Source: an uncultured Bacilli bacterium
Lineage (GTDB): Bacteria; Bacillota_I; Bacilli_A; RF39; UBA660
DNA: 15,440 bases
Assembly: GCA_934141615.1 (NCBI GenBank)
Contig: CAKPCM010000023.1
Location: forward strand, 1 to 15,440
Direction of reading: 5' to 3'
Shown here: positions 14,387 to 15,440 of the stretch, piece by piece
Layout of the letters: each line of letters starts with the position of its first letter
Position numbering within the stretch: the first letter of the stretch is position 1
The notes under the pieces: model-generated
What the model was told of the DNA's origin: nothing
Databases searched by the model: none
The model's input: only the letters and a program-made list of their open reading frames with translations
Position numbers and translations under genes: made by a program

Positions 14387-15349
14387 ATGAATAACAATAG
14401 TTACAATTTTGATAATGCGAAAAAAGAAAATAATCCTTTAGAATTTAAAAGGAAAGCTATAGGCTATGCGTTAGAAGAGTTAAAAAACAAACATTTGATA
14501 AACGATGATGAAGCAAAGAAATTGCAAGAATTATACGAAAAAGATAGTAGAGATATAAAAGAAATATTTTATGAAATAAAAAATTTAACCAGGGAAGAAA
14601 TAGAAAAGAAATTAACTAAAGAAAAGGCTCAAAAGGCACCACAAGAAAACAAAATATCAATTGATAACGTGGATGACTTTCAAAATCAAATGAAGACTAA
14701 AAATTTAATAAAAATTCACTATCCATATCCATCAGATGAAGTTAAAGTTGTAGAAAATTATTCTGGAAGAAGTGCAAAAGAACTTTTTGAAGCTGCTAAA
14801 GATAAAGATGGATTAGTAAGTGTAGACGGATTTGTAAGTTCGGCAGATGTATCAAAAGATTACATAGAACCTGATAAAATAGAAGTAAAACTTAATAATG
14901 TAACTGACCTTGCAAGAAGAGGGGAGTTTTCGAAGTTAAACTATAAAGAAAAAGAATGCGTTATTGGCCTTATAAGTTCTATTGTAAACGAACTTTCAAA
15001 ACGTGGGGATATTTCAAAAGAAGAACTTAATAAGATGCCAGTTGATAGATTGGTTTTAATGCTTAATAAGAATGTGTTTATATCTCCAGAAGAAAATATT
15101 GTTATTTTATGTACTGAAAACGAACCTACTAAAGATGAGATAATGGCGGTTATTAAAAATGCTGATGGAAAGTACGAATTAGAAAACTTGAAAATAGACA
15201 ATAATGAAAAAGAAATAGGTGGTAATACTGGTGATGCTACTTTAAAAGAAAAACATGAAATAGAAAATGAAAATGCATTAGAAAATTATAAAGAAAAAGG
15301 TACATCAATGAGAAAAAAAGCACCTTGGGAAAGAAGAAGGGCTTCATAA
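14387..15349 (+). CDS. Soluble charged protein of unknown function
   Basis: I do not recognise this 320-residue protein. It has no signal peptide or membrane helix, so it is probably cytoplasmic. The first 90 residues are rich in Lys and Glu and probably helical or coiled-coil (from EFKRKAIGYALEELKNKH). A central part (about 95-160) contains KNLIKIHYPYPSDEV and a mixed strand pattern, then a second helical part with NYKEKECVIGLISSIVNELSKRGDI. The C-terminus is charged and ends in KKAPWERRRAS. I chose ATG 14387 because it follows GAAGGTG (14374-14380) and because the longer frame from 14345 overlaps the promoter. It stands alone after the parA operon. The N-terminal residues are Asn-rich like the heads of the membrane proteins at 3849 and 4784, but no membrane helix follows, so I do not link them. 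Confidence 0.8.
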   Translation: MNNNSYNFDNAKKENNPLEFKRKAIGYALEELKNKHLINDDEAKKLQELYEKDSRDIKEIFYEIKNLTREEIEKKLTKEKAQKAPQENKISIDNVDDFQNQMKTKNLIKIHYPYPSDEVKVVENYSGRSAKELFEAAKDKDGLVSVDGFVSSADVSKDYIEPDKIEVKLNNVTDLARRGEFSKLNYKEKECVIGLISSIVNELSKRGDISKEELNKMPVDRLVLMLNKNVFISPEENIVILCTENEPTKDEIMAVIKNADGKYELENLKIDNNEKEIGGNTGDATLKEKHEIENENALENYKEKGTSMRKKAPWERRRAS

Positions 15350-15440
15350 AAGATGAGTAATCATGTTAATGTAAAGAGTTTTGGGGATTTATAGTAAAAA
15401 TATTAAAATGCAGGATTGTAAATTTTATTAGAATATAAAT

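Noticed and set aside
15353..15394. Thirteen-codon open frame after the last gene
   Set aside because: It is too short, has no clear binding site, and nothing recognisable is encoded; 15350-15440 is treated as non-coding.

Overview
The window is a strongly AT-rich stretch of bacterial chromosome. Its genes point to a low-G+C Firmicute of the Bacilli/Mollicutes-related type, for instance one of the uncultured gut RF39-like lineages; this placement is inferred from gene content and base composition. All genes lie on the + strand. The code is standard: no long frame contains an internal TGA, and TGA is used as a stop once.

Region 1 (1-3622) has the end of an upstream transcription unit (terminator 56-83), uvrA with its own promoter and a strong terminator, and a lone small regulator resembling the phage ArpU family. 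Region 2 (3623-6202) is accessory. A promoter whose -35/-10 spacer contains a run of ten G drives two genes for Asn-rich, single-pass membrane proteins of unknown function. The two share nearly identical ribosome binding sites and first codons. This looks like a phase-variable surface-protein operon and is the most interesting part of the window. Region 3 (6203-9991) has a GNAT acetyltransferase, then yvlD-like, lgt and trxB packed as an operon, then whiA. Apart from the acetyltransferase, this is a condensed version of a block known from Bacilli (uvrA, yvlD, hprK, lgt, trxB, rapZ, yvcK, whiA), with hprK, rapZ and yvcK not at their expected places.

Region 4 (9992-14312) is an origin-proximal type of operon: parA, parB, an mscS-family channel, a DUF951 protein and an AbgT-family transporter. 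Most junctions overlap or are only a few bases apart, and one strong terminator closes the operon. Region 5 (14313-15440) is a single unrecognised soluble protein with its own promoter, then about 90 bases without a gene.

Together the genes cover DNA repair (uvrA), lipoprotein maturation (lgt), thiol redox balance (trxB), division and segregation control (whiA, parA, parB), osmotic protection (mscS) and probable surface variation. Promoters in the window repeatedly show an extended -10 of the form TGATATAAT and short leaders. This argues for later starts of uvrA, whiA, parA and the last gene than the longest open frames would give.
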